Assembly (NCBI RefSeq): GCF_004001045.1
Contig: NZ_BIMK01000011.1
Coordinates: forward strand, 62,001 to 126,000
Length of the DNA stretch: 64,000 nucleotides
Source: Paenibacillus chibensis
Lineage (GTDB): Bacteria; Bacillota; Bacilli; Paenibacillales; Paenibacillaceae
Reading direction: 5' to 3'
The notes below the pieces were generated by a model. It did not search any database, had not been told where the DNA came from, and worked only from the letters and a program-made list of their open reading frames with translations. How positions within the stretch are numbered: the stretch's first letter is position 1; each line of letters begins with the position of its first letter. Of the stretch, positions 43,710 through 51,608 are shown in pieces. A program made the position numbers and the translations under genes.

Positions 43710-44576
43710 ATGATGAGAGATTTTGATAAGCTATGGGATTATCGGCATCCGGCGGAGACGGAGCAAGCGTTCAGGCGGGAATTGACGGCAAAGCAAAACC
43801 GGGAAGGCGGAGAATACCTTGCGGAGCTGCGGACGCAAATTGCGCGCACCCTGGGACTTCAAGGGAAATTCGACGAAGCGCATGACACGCTGGATGAGGT
43901 GCAAGCGGTGCTGGCGGAGGACTGGCTGACAGCCCGCGTGCGTTATTTGCTGGAGCGCGTACGGGTATTTAATTCTTCCTCGAGACAGACGGAGGCGATT
44001 CCCCTGTTTCTTGAAGCCTGGAATCTGGGGATCGAAGCCGGCGAGCACGACTATGCAGTGGATGCGGCGCATATGCTGGGCATTGCCGAATTGACGCCGG
44101 AGACGCGCATGGCCTGGAATTTGAAGGCGCTGGCGCATGCCGAGGCGCATCCCGGAGCGAGCCGCTGGCTCGGCTCCCTGTACAACAATATCGGGTGGGC
44201 GAAGGTGGACGCGGGCGAGCTTGAGGAGGCTCTGGATTTATTCGAGCGCGCTTACGCGTTCCGCCGGAAGCAGGATAATCCGGGTGCGACTTTCATTGCC
44301 AAGTGGAGTATCGCAAAGGTATTGAGACTGATAAGACGGACGGAAGAAGCGCTGGAAATCCAGCAGGAATTACTGGCTGATATCGAACAGGGGGCCGAGC
44401 AGGACGGCTATGTTTACGAGGAAACGGCTGAATGCCTGCTGTCGTTAGATCGGCTGGAGGACGCCAAGCCGTATTTTGCCAAGGCATACGAACTGCTGTC
44501 ACAGGACCGCTGGCTGGCCGGGCATGAACCGGCACGTGTGGAACGATTGAAGGAGTTGGCCGTACAAGCGCGTTGA
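43710..44576 (+). CDS. TPR-repeat protein of unknown function
   Basis: 288 residues made almost wholly of helical TPR-like pairs, with clear repeats in NNIGWAKVDAGELEEALDLF, FIAKWSIAKVLRLIRRTEEA and YEETAECLLSLDRLEDAKPY. No enzymatic domain or signal peptide is visible, so it is probably a cytoplasmic scaffold. Start at ATG 43710 after GGGGAG. It lies 19 bp after the AlkZ-like gene and is probably co-transcribed. Its stop is one base from the stop of the convergent gene downstream. Confidence 0.75.
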   Translation: MMRDFDKLWDYRHPAETEQAFRRELTAKQNREGGEYLAELRTQIARTLGLQGKFDEAHDTLDEVQAVLAEDWLTARVRYLLERVRVFNSSSRQTEAIPLFLEAWNLGIEAGEHDYAVDAAHMLGIAELTPETRMAWNLKALAHAEAHPGASRWLGSLYNNIGWAKVDAGELEEALDLFERAYAFRRKQDNPGATFIAKWSIAKVLRLIRRTEEALEIQQELLADIEQGAEQDGYVYEETAECLLSLDRLEDAKPYFAKAYELLSQDRWLAGHEPARVERLKELAVQAR

Positions 44577-44577
44577 C

Positions 44578-45078
44578 TCAGAGCTCTTGCTTTTCCCCAG
44601 TGATCATATCCTCTTGATAGACTTTCGCGGTCGTTTTTGTGACGCTATACCAGCCATATGTGGCAATATGGTCCGAAAGGTCCTCGAAAACGTGTATGGA
44701 ATATTCCTTGTCATCGGCGCTGTCGATCATCATTTCCAGATGATATTTGTCGGCGTCTTTTTTTATTTTCTGGTAGACCAGCTCCATGGCTTTGTCTTCA
44801 GTGATGACCGTAGTGAGGGGGTGTTTGCCGATGTACAAATCATTACCCTGCAAAGCGACATCTTTGCCGATGGACTCGGATACGGGGCGGATCGGCACGT
44901 AAGTTGTCCCCTTATAAATAAAAACATCCGCGGTTTTGGTCTGGGTACCGTCCATATACAGATTGATGTTTTTCCAAAACACCTGGATGCTTGTCCCGCT
45001 GGCTGCAAAAGCCGTCACACCGGTTACCATGGAGCCGAGAACGATGCCGAGAACCAGGCCTTTCACTTTGTCTTTCAT
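44578..45078 (-). CDS. Secreted protein with a copper-amine-oxidase-like stalk domain
   Basis: 166 residues: signal peptide (cleavage near residue 26, AFAA), then the short stalk domain (PF07833-like) recognisable from INLYMDGTQ, FIYKGTTYVPIRPVSE and NDLYIGK. A PepSY-like C-terminal domain follows (TTVITEDKAMELVYQKIKK). Such stalk domains are common in Paenibacillus exported proteins and probably mediate wall or protein contacts; no oxidase domain is present. AGAGGT precedes the ATG. Confidence 0.8.
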   Translation of the reverse strand: MKDKVKGLVLGIVLGSMVTGVTAFAASGTSIQVFWKNINLYMDGTQTKTADVFIYKGTTYVPIRPVSESIGKDVALQGNDLYIGKHPLTTVITEDKAMELVYQKIKKDADKYHLEMMIDSADDKEYSIHVFEDLSDHIATYGWYSVTKTTAKVYQEDMITGEKQEL

Positions 45079-45095
45079 GTGATGAACCTCTTTTC

Positions 45096-45116
45096 TTTCA
45101 TTATATGATAATGAAA
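45096..45116. promoter_or_regulatory. Perfect 9-3-9 palindrome in the promoter of the stalk-domain gene
   Basis: TTTCATTAT at 45096-45104 and ATAATGAAA at 45108-45116 flank ATG. It overlaps a minus-strand TATAAT element about 20 bp upstream of the start codon, so binding there would block transcription. Shape and composition resemble Fur/Zur/PerR-class operators but do not match a consensus well. Confidence 0.5.
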
Positions 45117-45448
45117 TTATAAATCGGATAAACCTTTCTTGAAACGGCTGAAAGCTCTATTTTTCCCATGGGAGAAAACGTCGAAATGATAGATTTTATG
45201 CGATTGCCCGAGAAATAACGGCATTTCCATCCGATGGGGAGCGGTCGGGTAGCTGTACCTTGATGTTTTGAATGGATGATCAAGAAGAGCGCATGGAGCC
45301 ATGTAATCCCACGTAGACTAGAGAAGCGGTCGCATAAGGCGAATACTTTTTGACGAATGCTTTGTCGCTGGAAGGGGTTCCTTGCGCACCGATGCTCCGA
45401 CGGATAAACTGGAATCGCATCATTCATCGATCGAGGAGGCGAGGGGCA
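45117..45448. other. Intergenic region without a recognisable gene
   Basis: About 330 bp between divergent genes. It holds the upstream regions of both neighbours. I see no RNA gene, terminator or convincing small open frame. Confidence 0.45.
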
Positions 45449-46501
45449 ATGAACATCGGTTTCGCTCGGGAGGCTGCGGCGGATTGGGTCAGGCGCCACG
45501 GCAGACGTCTAGCCGGGTATATGGGAGCTTATTTCAGCGGGTCCACGGTGGGTCGTCCGGATCATGAGTCTTTGGCCGTTGGTTCGGACGTGGATGTCGT
45601 TGTCGTTCTTAGGGGCGATGCGGCTCCTCCGAAGCTGGGCAAGTTCATTTATCGGGATACGCTGATTGAGGTAACGTTTCTTACCTATGAACAACTCGAA
45701 TCCGCAGACCGGGTGCTGTCATCTTACCATCTCGCCGGAAGCTTTCGCGTCCATACGCTGATCGACGATCCGACGGGGCATTTGACTCGGCTGTTTGAGC
45801 AGGTATCGGGGCGTTTTACCGAGGTGTATTGGGTCAATCGGCGCTACCGGGAAGCAATCGAGAGGATCGAAAACGGACTGGGATCGCTTGACGTTTCGTC
45901 TCCGCTTCATGAACTTGTCATGTCATGGTTATTTCCGACGGGAATCATGGCGCATGTTCTGCTCGCGGCAGGGCTTCGCAATCCGACGGTCAGGCTTCGC
46001 TATTTGGCGGCACGAAGCGTACTGGAGGACTTTGGACGTGAAGAAGCGTATCCCGAGCTCCTGGACTTCCTGGGCAGCAAGGATTGGACCGCGGAACAGG
46101 CGGTGCAGCATTTGCGCGGGTTGGAGCAGACCTTCGACGCTGCCGCCGAAGCGGCCCATACGCCTTTCTTTTTCAGCTCGGACATTACGCCGGCAGCGCG
46201 TCCAATTGCCATTGATGGCACCCGGGAATTGATTGAAGCCGGAAATTGGCGCGAAGCGGCATTTTGGATCACGGCAACGTATGCGAGATGCCATTACATA
46301 TTGAGCTGCGATGCGCCGTCCGAGGCGGAAGCGCTGAGGCCGCTGTTTTGCGATCTCCTTGCCGACTTGGGGCTGGCAGCCAAGCAGGATTTTCTCGACC
46401 GGGTAGCAGCAGCGCTTAGTTATCTTCCTACATTAAAAGAAATCGCTGAAGACATCATGCGGAAGCATCCGGAGATTCGCCATGATGAACCTGCGGAATA
46501 A
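45449..46501 (+). CDS. Nucleotidyltransferase-fold protein (Pol beta superfamily)
   Basis: 350 residues. The signature GSTVGRP followed by VGSDVDVVVVL gives the GS...DxD metal-binding pattern of the Pol beta nucleotidyltransferase fold (aminoglycoside-adenylyltransferase-like). The remainder is helical, with a C-terminal helical bundle around residues 250-350. Start at ATG 45449 with GAGGAGG and AGGGG upstream; the longer open frame from 45350 lacks a site. Substrate unknown; I would not call it an antibiotic-resistance gene without further evidence. Confidence 0.7.
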   Translation: MNIGFAREAAADWVRRHGRRLAGYMGAYFSGSTVGRPDHESLAVGSDVDVVVVLRGDAAPPKLGKFIYRDTLIEVTFLTYEQLESADRVLSSYHLAGSFRVHTLIDDPTGHLTRLFEQVSGRFTEVYWVNRRYREAIERIENGLGSLDVSSPLHELVMSWLFPTGIMAHVLLAAGLRNPTVRLRYLAARSVLEDFGREEAYPELLDFLGSKDWTAEQAVQHLRGLEQTFDAAAEAAHTPFFFSSDITPAARPIAIDGTRELIEAGNWREAAFWITATYARCHYILSCDAPSEAEALRPLFCDLLADLGLAAKQDFLDRVAAALSYLPTLKEIAEDIMRKHPEIRHDEPAE

Positions 46502-46551
46502 GGCGCGATGTCCTCTGCTGGAATGGAAGATAGAAGATCGCCTACAAGATT

Positions 46552-46582
46552 AAAAGCCTGAGCATTTCGCTCAGGCTTTTTG
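46552..46582. terminator. Bidirectional terminator
   Basis: AAAAGCCTGAGC (46552-46563) pairs perfectly with GCTCAGGCTTTT (46569-46580), shared by convergent genes. Confidence 0.9.
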
Positions 46583-46643
46583 ATTTGGAATATTTCGCTG
46601 TAAGCCATCGCCATGCGCCGCAATACCGTCGCCGTAAGCATGT

Positions 46644-47267
46644 TCAGTGGCGTTTCGCGTCATAATCTTTTAGCCGAATGCTCTGAAGCAGGATTCTCCA
46701 CGCATTGTGATCGCCCTCCCATGTACTCCCGGCAGGCATCTCCACGATCATCACGCGTTCCTGACTGCTCGGAAGCATACGGAGCGGGAATCCGTTGCCG
46801 GGAATCGCGAACAAAAAATAGACATTGGGGTTTGGGTAGGTTTCCGTATTCACGACGCTCCACGCTTCACGCTCGTCCGCAATCGTACGGATCAGCAGCG
46901 TATCTTCGGCAGAAGATAGAACCGACAGAAGGCGTTGCGTCCGCCTCGTCAACCGTTCCTTAAACTCGCGATAGTCATGAAGGGGCGGTTTGACCGGATC
47001 ATTCCGAAAATCATGGAATGAGAGGCAGGTGGTGAATCGGTCGCGAATGTAATGGGAGTTTTGGGATTGACCGTATACCTCCAGGTTTTCCAGTTCCATG
47101 AAGCCTTGAAAACGGTTGCGCAGTACCCTGCACAGCTCGGAAGTTTGGGCGAAATTGAACCAGTCCAGGGGACCGGCTTCTTTCCGCAGCCGATTGCGGC
47201 GGAGTTGAGAGGCGACCTGGCAGCTGTGCCCAAGGCTGAAAATGGTGTTGAAGGCTCGATTCATCAC
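46644..47267 (-). CDS. DUF1796 family putative cysteine peptidase
   Basis: 207 residues. The family's N-terminal motif SLGHSCQVASQLRRNRLR carries the presumed catalytic Cys16 and is followed by GPLDWFNF. A His candidate lies in LSFHDFRND. DUF1796 proteins are predicted papain-like enzymes; substrates are unknown. AGGAGG is 9 bp upstream of GTG 47267 and 12 bp upstream of the ATG at 47264. Confidence 0.8.
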   Translation of the reverse strand: MMNRAFNTIFSLGHSCQVASQLRRNRLRKEAGPLDWFNFAQTSELCRVLRNRFQGFMELENLEVYGQSQNSHYIRDRFTTCLSFHDFRNDPVKPPLHDYREFKERLTRRTQRLLSVLSSAEDTLLIRTIADEREAWSVVNTETYPNPNVYFLFAIPGNGFPLRMLPSSQERVMIVEMPAGSTWEGDHNAWRILLQSIRLKDYDAKRH

Positions 47268-47512
47268 ATCGATTCACCTCCTATAGAAGATCTATTATTC
47301 TATTCCTTTCCATTGTCGAAGGGTTGGATTAATAGAGGGCTTCTCAAACGCTGTATAATCGATTTTAAGCTGTGTTTTCCTGAAATGAATATCCCTGCTT
47401 TGAATGATGGTTTTCGATAGGTTATAGGTTATCTGTAGTGCGTTAAAAACGGTATTTTCATATGATAATAGGTATGATATGGTTTGATGACGAACAAAGG
47501 AGGTGAGAATTC

Positions 47513-47599
47513 ATGCAACAAACGATAATGAATGGGCGGCGAACAGTAATAATCGACATAAACGCCTTGAACGCGTCAAGCGTGGAGAGCAGATCATGA
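47513..47599 (+). CDS. 28-residue leader peptide coupled to the TauE/SafE permease
   Basis: A short frame starts at ATG 47513, five bases after the strong AAAGGAGGTGAG ribosome site, and reads 28 residues (MQQTIMNGRRTVIIDINALN and eight more). Its TGA (47597-47599) overlaps the permease ATG (47596) as ATGA. The peptide has no recognised domain. The excellent ribosome site and exact overlap suggest translational coupling or a regulatory leader. Confidence 0.6.
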   Translation: MQQTIMNGRRTVIIDINALNASSVESRS

Positions 47600-48351
47600 C
47601 GGCGAGCCTGATTGCGTTGGCCGTTTTCGCGGTATTTATCGGCTCGCTCATGCGATCCATGTTCGGCTTTGGGGAGGCGATTGTCAGCATGCCGCTGCTG
47701 ACGCTGCTGCCGATTCCTCTCCAAACATCCGTTTCTTTGATCGGGTTGGCGGGATTAACGGTTGCAGTGTTAACAGTATTCAGCGGCTGGCGTCACATTG
47801 AAAGACCTGTGCTCATCCGACTGGGTATTTCCACGGTGATCGGCATTCCCGTCGGGCTATACGTGCTGAAGTCCATTCCTTCCCATATCATCACATCCGG
47901 ACTGGGGATTTTTTTGATGGGGTACGGTGTTTATTGCTTGATGAAGAGCAGACTATCCCAAACCTCGGACAAGCCTCTCCTGGTCAGCCGCGGATGGGTT
48001 TGGCCATTCGGATTTGCTGCCGGCGTGCTTGGCAGTGCTTATAACATCAACGGCGTACCGGTCATGATCTATGGCACGTTGCGGCGGTGGGCTCCCGAAC
48101 GGCTGAGAGGTACGCTGCAGGCTCATTTTCTGATATCCGGGGTACTCGTTGTCGCGGGTCATGCGCTTGGCGGATTATGGACTTCGGATGCGTTTGTGTT
48201 ATATGCGTACTCCCTACCGGCTATTCTTCTCGCAACGGGGCTTGGCGTCCTTTTTAGCAAAAGGATTCCTGCAAGAAGATTCGAACGTATATTGTTTATG
48301 ATCATTATTGGTCTTGGGATTCTGTTGATGCTTCCCCGTGGCAGGATGTGA
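47596..48351 (+). CDS. TauE/SafE (TSUP) family membrane permease
   Basis: 251 residues with about eight hydrophobic helices. The paired family segments FIGSLMRSMFGFGEAIVSMPLL and, in the second half, FAAGVLGSAYNINGVPVMIYG carry the conserved (F/A)GxGxG-type patterns of the TSUP exporters. Members move sulfite, sulfoacetate or other small organosulfur or carboxylate anions. Start at 47596, coupled to the leader peptide; GGAGAG also precedes it. Substrate not assignable. Confidence 0.85.
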   Translation: MTASLIALAVFAVFIGSLMRSMFGFGEAIVSMPLLTLLPIPLQTSVSLIGLAGLTVAVLTVFSGWRHIERPVLIRLGISTVIGIPVGLYVLKSIPSHIITSGLGIFLMGYGVYCLMKSRLSQTSDKPLLVSRGWVWPFGFAAGVLGSAYNINGVPVMIYGTLRRWAPERLRGTLQAHFLISGVLVVAGHALGGLWTSDAFVLYAYSLPAILLATGLGVLFSKRIPARRFERILFMIIIGLGILLMLPRGRM

Positions 48352-48407
48352 CGAACATCCTATGAGACGGCAGGACTCCAATCTGATTTTGCCTTCCATT
48401 CTCCATG

Positions 48408-48454
48408 AAGCTTATTCCCGACTCCGCATAGGAGCCAGGAATGAGCTTTTTTTT
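48408..48454 (+). terminator. Terminator of the permease gene
   Basis: AAGCTTATTCC (48408-48418) pairs with GGAATGAGCTT (48438-48448) with one G-U, followed by T residues to 48454. Confidence 0.82.
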
Positions 48455-48602
48455 GGCATGTCACAGCCTCCTGTTTCGAAAATGAAGGAATATTATTACA
48501 TTTGCCGAATACATTAGCAGTCCGAGCAATTGGAATAATATGCTAAATTATGGCACGGAACATGTTTTAACCATGATGGGATGAAACGGGAGGAAAATGT
48601 AA

Positions 48603-49046
48603 TTGAGACACCCCAACAGCTATAACCGGATGTTTTACCTTGCGAGTAAGTCTTATATTTCAAAAAGTCCCAGACGCATTCGAGCTTCGGCGGTGAGAAG
48701 CAACATCGTTCATGTCTTATGCAAGTATATCATCGTCCTGAGCTTTATTTTATTGATGCCCGCTTTATTGTTGACGTTCGCCTCGATCATTGAAGCCAAT
48801 TTGTCGTTACATTCCATCGCTTCCATTTACATATTCATATTTATTGGAGTTACCATTTTCGGAAATGTGATCTTACGATACAGCGAGGCTAAAATAGACG
48901 CGGCAGAAGTGATGATTGAATTCGAGAATACCGAAGAACGTGAAGCTTATGTGTATGAAGCACTCTATCCGCGCATGACAGGGAAAGTTCATAAAACCAT
49001 GATCTATTCGGGCCCCAGGGAGAATGATCAGTCGAAGTATCTTTAA
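48603..49046 (+). CDS. Hypothetical membrane protein with two transmembrane segments
   Basis: 147 residues, no family recognised. TTG start, 9 bp after GGGAGG. A basic N-terminal 35 residues precedes two hydrophobic segments (about 40-62 and 70-92), then a soluble acidic tail of about 50 residues (IDAAEVMIEFENTEEREAYV). The ribosome site, coding bias and a terminator at the 3' end support a real gene. Confidence 0.6.
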   Translation: MRHPNSYNRMFYLASKSYISKSPRRIRASAVRSNIVHVLCKYIIVLSFILLMPALLLTFASIIEANLSLHSIASIYIFIFIGVTIFGNVILRYSEAKIDAAEVMIEFENTEEREAYVYEALYPRMTGKVHKTMIYSGPRENDQSKYL

Positions 49047-49078
49047 TGCCGATAACGGGCTTTAAAGATGCTTTTTTT
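49036..49078 (+). terminator. Terminator overlapping the end of the hypothetical membrane protein gene
   Basis: AGTATCTTTAA (49036-49046) pairs with TTAAAGATGCT (49062-49072) with one G-U, followed by a T7 run. The left arm includes the stop codon. Confidence 0.72.
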
Positions 49079-49168
49079 ATGCTCGGCAAGGCTATCAGAA
49101 AATGATAAGGGTATAATAGAAGTGAGACACATGCATTTATCTCATTCCAGAACGGGAGGTAAGGAACC

Positions 49169-49834
49169 ATGAATATCGCACCGGAAATCATTGAACGCAG
49201 CCACACGGAACGTGGAGACATTCAACTGCAAAAAAGAGAGAATCACTACGAGATCATTTACAACGGTACTTTTCTGATGGCAACATATAACGGCGAATCG
49301 GAACGACTGCTTGTTAGAAATGCTTTGGAGAGATGCAGGCGACCGCATAAAGTGCTCATTGGCGGGCTGGGCGTCGGTTTTTCTCTGGAGGAAGCGTTAT
49401 CCGATCCGAGGGTCGCTCAGGTGGATGTTGTTGAGATCGAGGACGTGATCATTCAGTGGAACCGCCAGCATCTGGCTCGGTTATCCGGTTATGCACTGGA
49501 GGATCCCCGAACCCATGTGATCCATACGGACCTGGTACAATGGATGGAGGATGCTCCGGATACGTATGATGCCATTTGTTTGGATATCGATAACGGTCCG
49601 GATTGGACCGTCTCGGAATCGAATAACGGCCTGTACTCGGAAAAAGGCATCGCCGCACTGATCAGGCTGCTGCGTCCTGACGGAGTCCTGACCTTTTGGA
49701 GCGCAACCGCTTCGCCGCAATTCGTCGACTTTTTGAAGCTCTTTTTTGCTGAGGTCACGGTGGAATCCGTTCCGCAGGAGCGGGGAGAACCCGATTATAT
49801 TTATTTGGCAGCTTCGCCTAAAATAGCGCATTAA
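49169..49834 (+). CDS. Spermidine-synthase-like (SpeE-fold) protein
   Basis: 221 residues. VLIGGLGVGFSLEEAL is the glycine-rich nucleotide loop, VDVVEIEDVIIQWNRQHL the acidic second motif, and CLDIDNGPDWTV replaces the aminopropyltransferase D-x-D-[DS] region. It is shorter than true spermidine synthase (about 275) and lacks the N-terminal tetramerisation strands, so it may be a methyltransferase-fold relative and not make polyamines. Ribosome site GGGAGG precedes the ATG. Confidence 0.72.
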   Translation: MNIAPEIIERSHTERGDIQLQKRENHYEIIYNGTFLMATYNGESERLLVRNALERCRRPHKVLIGGLGVGFSLEEALSDPRVAQVDVVEIEDVIIQWNRQHLARLSGYALEDPRTHVIHTDLVQWMEDAPDTYDAICLDIDNGPDWTVSESNNGLYSEKGIAALIRLLRPDGVLTFWSATASPQFVDFLKLFFAEVTVESVPQERGEPDYIYLAASPKIAH

Positions 49835-49869
49835 ACACGCTGCTTTATTTTCCAGACGACACGATTCCC

Positions 49870-49904
49870 AAAGTCTGCAGAGATCTTCTCTGCAGACTTT
49901 TTTC
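49870..49904 (+). terminator. Terminator of the SpeE-like gene
   Basis: A 14-bp perfect stem, AAAGTCTGCAGAGA (49870-49883) with TCTCTGCAGACTTT (49887-49900), then T residues. Confidence 0.92.
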
Positions 49905-50034
49905 TATCTCATGGATTCAGGCGGTTGCCGATTGCTTGTATGCAAGCCATAACATTAGTAAACTAATACCGTAATGATAGACCGAGAGCGTCGTAAACGA
50001 CTTCAATATATAATTGAAAGCAGAGGGAGTATTC

Positions 50035-50373
50035 ATGACTGCGAATAGCAAAAGAAGGGAAGATATGCTGAAATTCCTGGGACAAGCACAGAACGAAACC
50101 GAGCTGAAAAAATGGTACCGCATCATGGAGGATATCCACGCAGACCGGGTATCGGGAACAAAAGAGGATTTTCAGGTTTTGTCCAAGGGCTTGGAGTACG
50201 CGATCAGTATTTTTGCCGAACGGCTCCGGCAAGAAGGGTTTGCGTTGTTATCCAAGTTTGCTGCCACGGAAGACAAGCGCTTTCATCAAATCATGAAATC
50301 CAATCTCGGCAAAGCGCGGATCGCGAAACCATACCCCGAGGAAATCAGCCGGATCGCCGGGATGATGACGTAA
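50035..50373 (+). CDS. Small hypothetical protein upstream of the UvrC-like gene
   Basis: 112 residues, mostly helical and charged, with no recognised family. ATG at 50035 after AGAGGGAG; an in-frame start at 50014 lacks that spacing. Its stop shares a base with the next ATG (TAATG), so it is translated together with the GIY-YIG nuclease-like protein. It could be a partner or regulator of that protein, from linkage alone. Confidence 0.62.
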   Translation: MTANSKRREDMLKFLGQAQNETELKKWYRIMEDIHADRVSGTKEDFQVLSKGLEYAISIFAERLRQEGFALLSKFAATEDKRFHQIMKSNLGKARIAKPYPEEISRIAGMMT

Positions 50374-51566
50374 TGGAGCTCCTTGAAAAAGTGCAAAGCC
50401 TCCCTCTGGTACCCGGCGTCTACCTCATGAAAGATGCGCAAGGAGGCGTCATCTATGTGGGGAAATCCAAATGTTTGCGGAAAAGAGTTCAGTCTTATTT
50501 TTATAACAGCAAATCGCATTCGCCGAAGATCAAGAAACTCGTTCATCATGTTAAGGATCTTGAGGTGATTCAGACCGATACGGAATTTGAAGCTTTCATG
50601 CTGGAATGCAGTCTCATTCACAAGTACAAGCCGATGTACAACAGAAAAATGAAAAATCCGCAGTCTTATTCGTATATTACGATACCCCAAAAGGAAGGGC
50701 TGCGCCGTATCGAGGTTACTCATCATCCTTCGCCTGAAGTGGACAGCCTGGTTTTCGGTCCCTACACCGCGAGCAGAAACACGGTCGAGCAAGCGCTGCT
50801 GCGAGTCCAGGAAATTTTCCGGATCGCATGCAGCCATGCGGCTTCAGGTGCGGTGTCGCCATGCCTGAATCATTCGCTCGGATTATGTCTGGGCATGTGC
50901 CTCGGCGGAGAAGGGCTTCAGCAGTATAATCAGCTTATGAACCGCTTGACCGGACTTCTGGATGGATCGGATTCGAGTTTATTGGATGATATGGAGCAGC
51001 GGATGGCGGAAGCGGCAGCAGGGTTCGATTTTGAAAAGGCGGCGAAATACCGGGACGCGATCCAGTCCGTTCATGTGCTGCGGCAGAAGGAAAAGGTGAT
51101 CGGCTTCGCGGAGGAGAACCGGAACATGATCATCTACGAAGCCTTGGACGAGGAAACGATCAAGCCTTTTTTGATTAAAAGGACCTCGGTTCTGTATAGC
51201 GGAAAATTTAAGGTGGGTGATCGAAAAAAGCATCTACGGGATCAACTCGAATACCTCGTTCAGGCGTATTTCAAGCTCGATGAGACCGCGTACGCCGCTG
51301 AGGTGGGCAGGGATGAGATCGATGAGGCGCAAATCATATACAGCTATCTTCAGCAGCAGGCTCACCATGTGCTGGAAATTCCGAATGAATGGCTTGTGCA
51401 GGAAGGGGAGCCGCGTCTTGTGCAGGAACTCGATGCATGGCTCACCAAAGTACAGGGAAATGAAAGGGACCAGGCTGCAAGCAGTGGAGAAGGAAATCAG
51501 TCAGCTGCGACAAAACGATCAGGAGCAAGAGTACTGGATCCAGGCCATTCGGCAGGCAATAATTAA
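50373..51566 (+). CDS. UvrC N-terminal-half protein with GIY-YIG nuclease and UVR domains (Cho-like)
   Basis: 397 residues. The GIY-YIG nuclease (residues 10-95) has LPLVPGVYLMKD, VIYVGKSKCLRKRVQSYF and the catalytic Glu in FEAFMLECSLIHKYKPMYN. A UVR motif follows near residue 205 (FDFEKAAKYRDAIQSV). It lacks the RNase-H-like nuclease and helix-hairpin-helix half of UvrC (about 600 residues), like E. coli Cho, which makes alternative 3' incisions. The last 35 residues look unlike the rest, and the overlapping frame encodes a better helix; see the separate entry. Confidence 0.82.
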   Translation: MELLEKVQSLPLVPGVYLMKDAQGGVIYVGKSKCLRKRVQSYFYNSKSHSPKIKKLVHHVKDLEVIQTDTEFEAFMLECSLIHKYKPMYNRKMKNPQSYSYITIPQKEGLRRIEVTHHPSPEVDSLVFGPYTASRNTVEQALLRVQEIFRIACSHAASGAVSPCLNHSLGLCLGMCLGGEGLQQYNQLMNRLTGLLDGSDSSLLDDMEQRMAEAAAGFDFEKAAKYRDAIQSVHVLRQKEKVIGFAEENRNMIIYEALDEETIKPFLIKRTSVLYSGKFKVGDRKKHLRDQLEYLVQAYFKLDETAYAAEVGRDEIDEAQIIYSYLQQQAHHVLEIPNEWLVQEGEPRLVQELDAWLTKVQGNERDQAASSGEGNQSAATKRSGARVLDPGHSAGNN

Positions 51567-51603
51567 CAGCGGAAGAACCATCGAACCCGTAACAAGGAGA
51601 TGA
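51460..51603 (+). other. Overlapping frame encoding a heptad-repeat helix (small ORF or frameshifted C-terminus)
   Basis: In the other frame, ATG 51460 to TGA 51603 encodes 47 residues with a regular heptad pattern, RLQAVEKEISQLRQN, where L, V, I and L fall at a/d positions. Its stop overlaps the ATG at 51600 (ATGA). The in-frame end of the UvrC-like protein over this stretch is low-complexity Ser/Gly/Ala. Either a small coiled-coil protein is encoded here or the UvrC-like gene has a one-base indel near 51460. Confidence 0.5.
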
Positions 51604-51608
51604 AGAAC

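Noticed and set aside
45096-45116. Identification of the palindrome as a true Fur box
   Set aside because: The best alignment to the 19-bp Fur consensus matches about 13 positions, which is too few to name the regulator; kept only as an unassigned operator.
48551-48566. TGGCACGG sequence resembling a sigma-54 -24 element
   Set aside because: The -12 position has GT, not GC, and the downstream gene has no link to sigma-54 control.
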